From Actinomycetota bacterium (GTDB lineage: Bacteria; Margulisbacteria; Marinamargulisbacteria; SXXA01): a DNA stretch of 5,722 nt. This document shows, piece after piece, positions 5,180-5,722 of the stretch (position 1 is its first letter; each line of letters starts with the position of its first letter). The position numbers were made by a program, and so were the translations under genes. The stretch spans positions 1 through 5,722 of the forward strand of contig SXXA01000149.1 of assembly GCA_005791325.1 (NCBI GenBank). Direction: 5' to 3'. The notes below the pieces were generated by a model. It was not told the DNA's origin and made no database searches. It saw only the letters and a program-made list of their open reading frames with translations.

Positions 5180-5722
5180 TTGAAGCGTATTATCGTCAGC
5201 TTAGTGTTGGCGCTCATAACCGGTCTGTTGTGTGGCGTTGGTTTTTTGGGTTGGCTGGCCAATCAGCCATTGTCAAAGACCCCACAATTCCGAGTCATTT
5301 ACATTCCCCATGGATCGTCGACCAAAACCATTGCAACCCTACTCGAAACTCAGGGCCTCATTCGATACCGATCACTATTTTGGGTATTTGCCAAAGTAAC
5401 ACGAAAAGAAAGACTCATTTGGTCGGGGTATTATAATATGAGTCCGCATTTTAATTTTTTGGAGGTATTTAGGGTCTTAACCGAACCAACCCCTTACAGC
5501 CGACTCATTCGCATTACCATCAAAGAAGGTCAATCCTTACATCAAATCGCCACTTTATTAGAATCAAAGGGATTAACCAATGCCAATCAGTTTAAGTCCT
5601 ACATTCAACAGGATGCCAAATTCGAGTTTTTATCCACTTTTGAGTGGCTAGAAAAAATCCCCACCAGCAATTTAGAAGGCTTTTTATTTCCAGATACCTA
5701 TTTATTTCCACCCATGGCCTCC
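5180..5722 (+). CDS. mltG: Endolytic murein transglycosylase (YceG-like), C-terminus missing (window edge)
   Basis: MltG is a membrane-anchored lytic transglycosylase that cleaves nascent peptidoglycan strands and is thought to set glycan chain release. The 181 visible codons are open with no frameshift; E. coli MltG has about 340 residues, so roughly half is present. Visible parts: a short basic N-terminus (MKR) and one membrane segment at about 4-27; a LysM-like region at about 37-70 beginning FRVIYIPHGSSTKTIATLL; WSGYYNMSP at 81-89, matching the family pattern where the chain turns into its second half; a second strand-helix unit RITIKEGQSLHQIATLLE at 111-128; and EGFLFPDTYLF at 166-176, whose E166 aligns with the catalytic glutamate of the family (E-G-x-x-x-P-D-T-Y). 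The start is TTG, chosen because AAGGAGG lies 7 nt upstream and the signal-anchor begins directly after it. It follows murI, giving a two-gene peptidoglycan cluster. Confidence 0.94.
   Translation, partial: MKRIIVSLVLALITGLLCGVGFLGWLANQPLSKTPQFRVIYIPHGSSTKTIATLLETQGLIRYRSLFWVFAKVTRKERLIWSGYYNMSPHFNFLEVFRVLTEPTPYSRLIRITIKEGQSLHQIATLLESKGLTNANQFKSYIQQDAKFEFLSTFEWLEKIPTSNLEGFLFPDTYLFPPMAS

Noticed and set aside
1..5722. Mobile element, CRISPR, phage or toxin-antitoxin genes
   Set aside because: No transposase, integrase, direct-repeat array or small toxin-like pair was found; coding density is nearly complete with recognisable housekeeping genes.

Overview
The window is compact bacterial chromosomal DNA, by eye in the low-to-mid 40s percent GC. 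It holds seven protein-coding genes and almost no non-coding sequence. All recognisable genes are housekeeping genes. I saw no mobile element, CRISPR array, tRNA, rRNA or obvious intrinsic terminator.

Minus strand, transcribed from about 4300 toward position 1: xseA - xseB - ispA - DUF212 (divergent PAP2-like membrane protein) - dxs. Every gene overlaps the next (4, 8, 1 and 16 nt), so this is almost certainly one translationally coupled operon. It encodes exonuclease VII (XseA plus XseB), the entry enzyme of the MEP isoprenoid pathway (Dxs, C-terminus cut off by the window edge), a short-chain prenyl diphosphate synthase (IspA) and a small membrane protein of unknown function between the two isoprenoid enzymes.

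Plus strand, transcribed from about 4310 to the right edge: murI (glutamate racemase, GTG start) and, after a 74-nt gap, mltG (endolytic murein transglycosylase, TTG start, cut off by the right edge). Both have strong Shine-Dalgarno sequences. The two units diverge from a 70-nt intergenic region at 4274-4343, which must hold the promoters for both unless a leader lies inside a coding region.

The shared theme is cell envelope plus isoprenoid precursor supply: Dxs makes the first MEP intermediate, IspA condenses C5 units to (probably) farnesyl diphosphate, which can feed the undecaprenyl carrier, while MurI supplies D-glutamate for peptidoglycan and MltG cuts nascent glycan strands. Exonuclease VII is a common genomic neighbour of ispA/dxs in bacteria and has no obvious biochemical link to them.

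Taxonomy cannot be settled from this window. The order xseA-xseB-ispA-(DUF212)-dxs recalls Firmicutes-like and some other lineages. The Dxs stretch GAGHAST resembles cyanobacterial Dxs as I remember it. I would not go beyond a bacterium using the MEP pathway. No convincing undescribed system is visible. The best leads are the DUF212 gene embedded between ispA and dxs, the shortened XseA helical region, and the nearly coincident opposing -10 candidates in the divergent promoter region.
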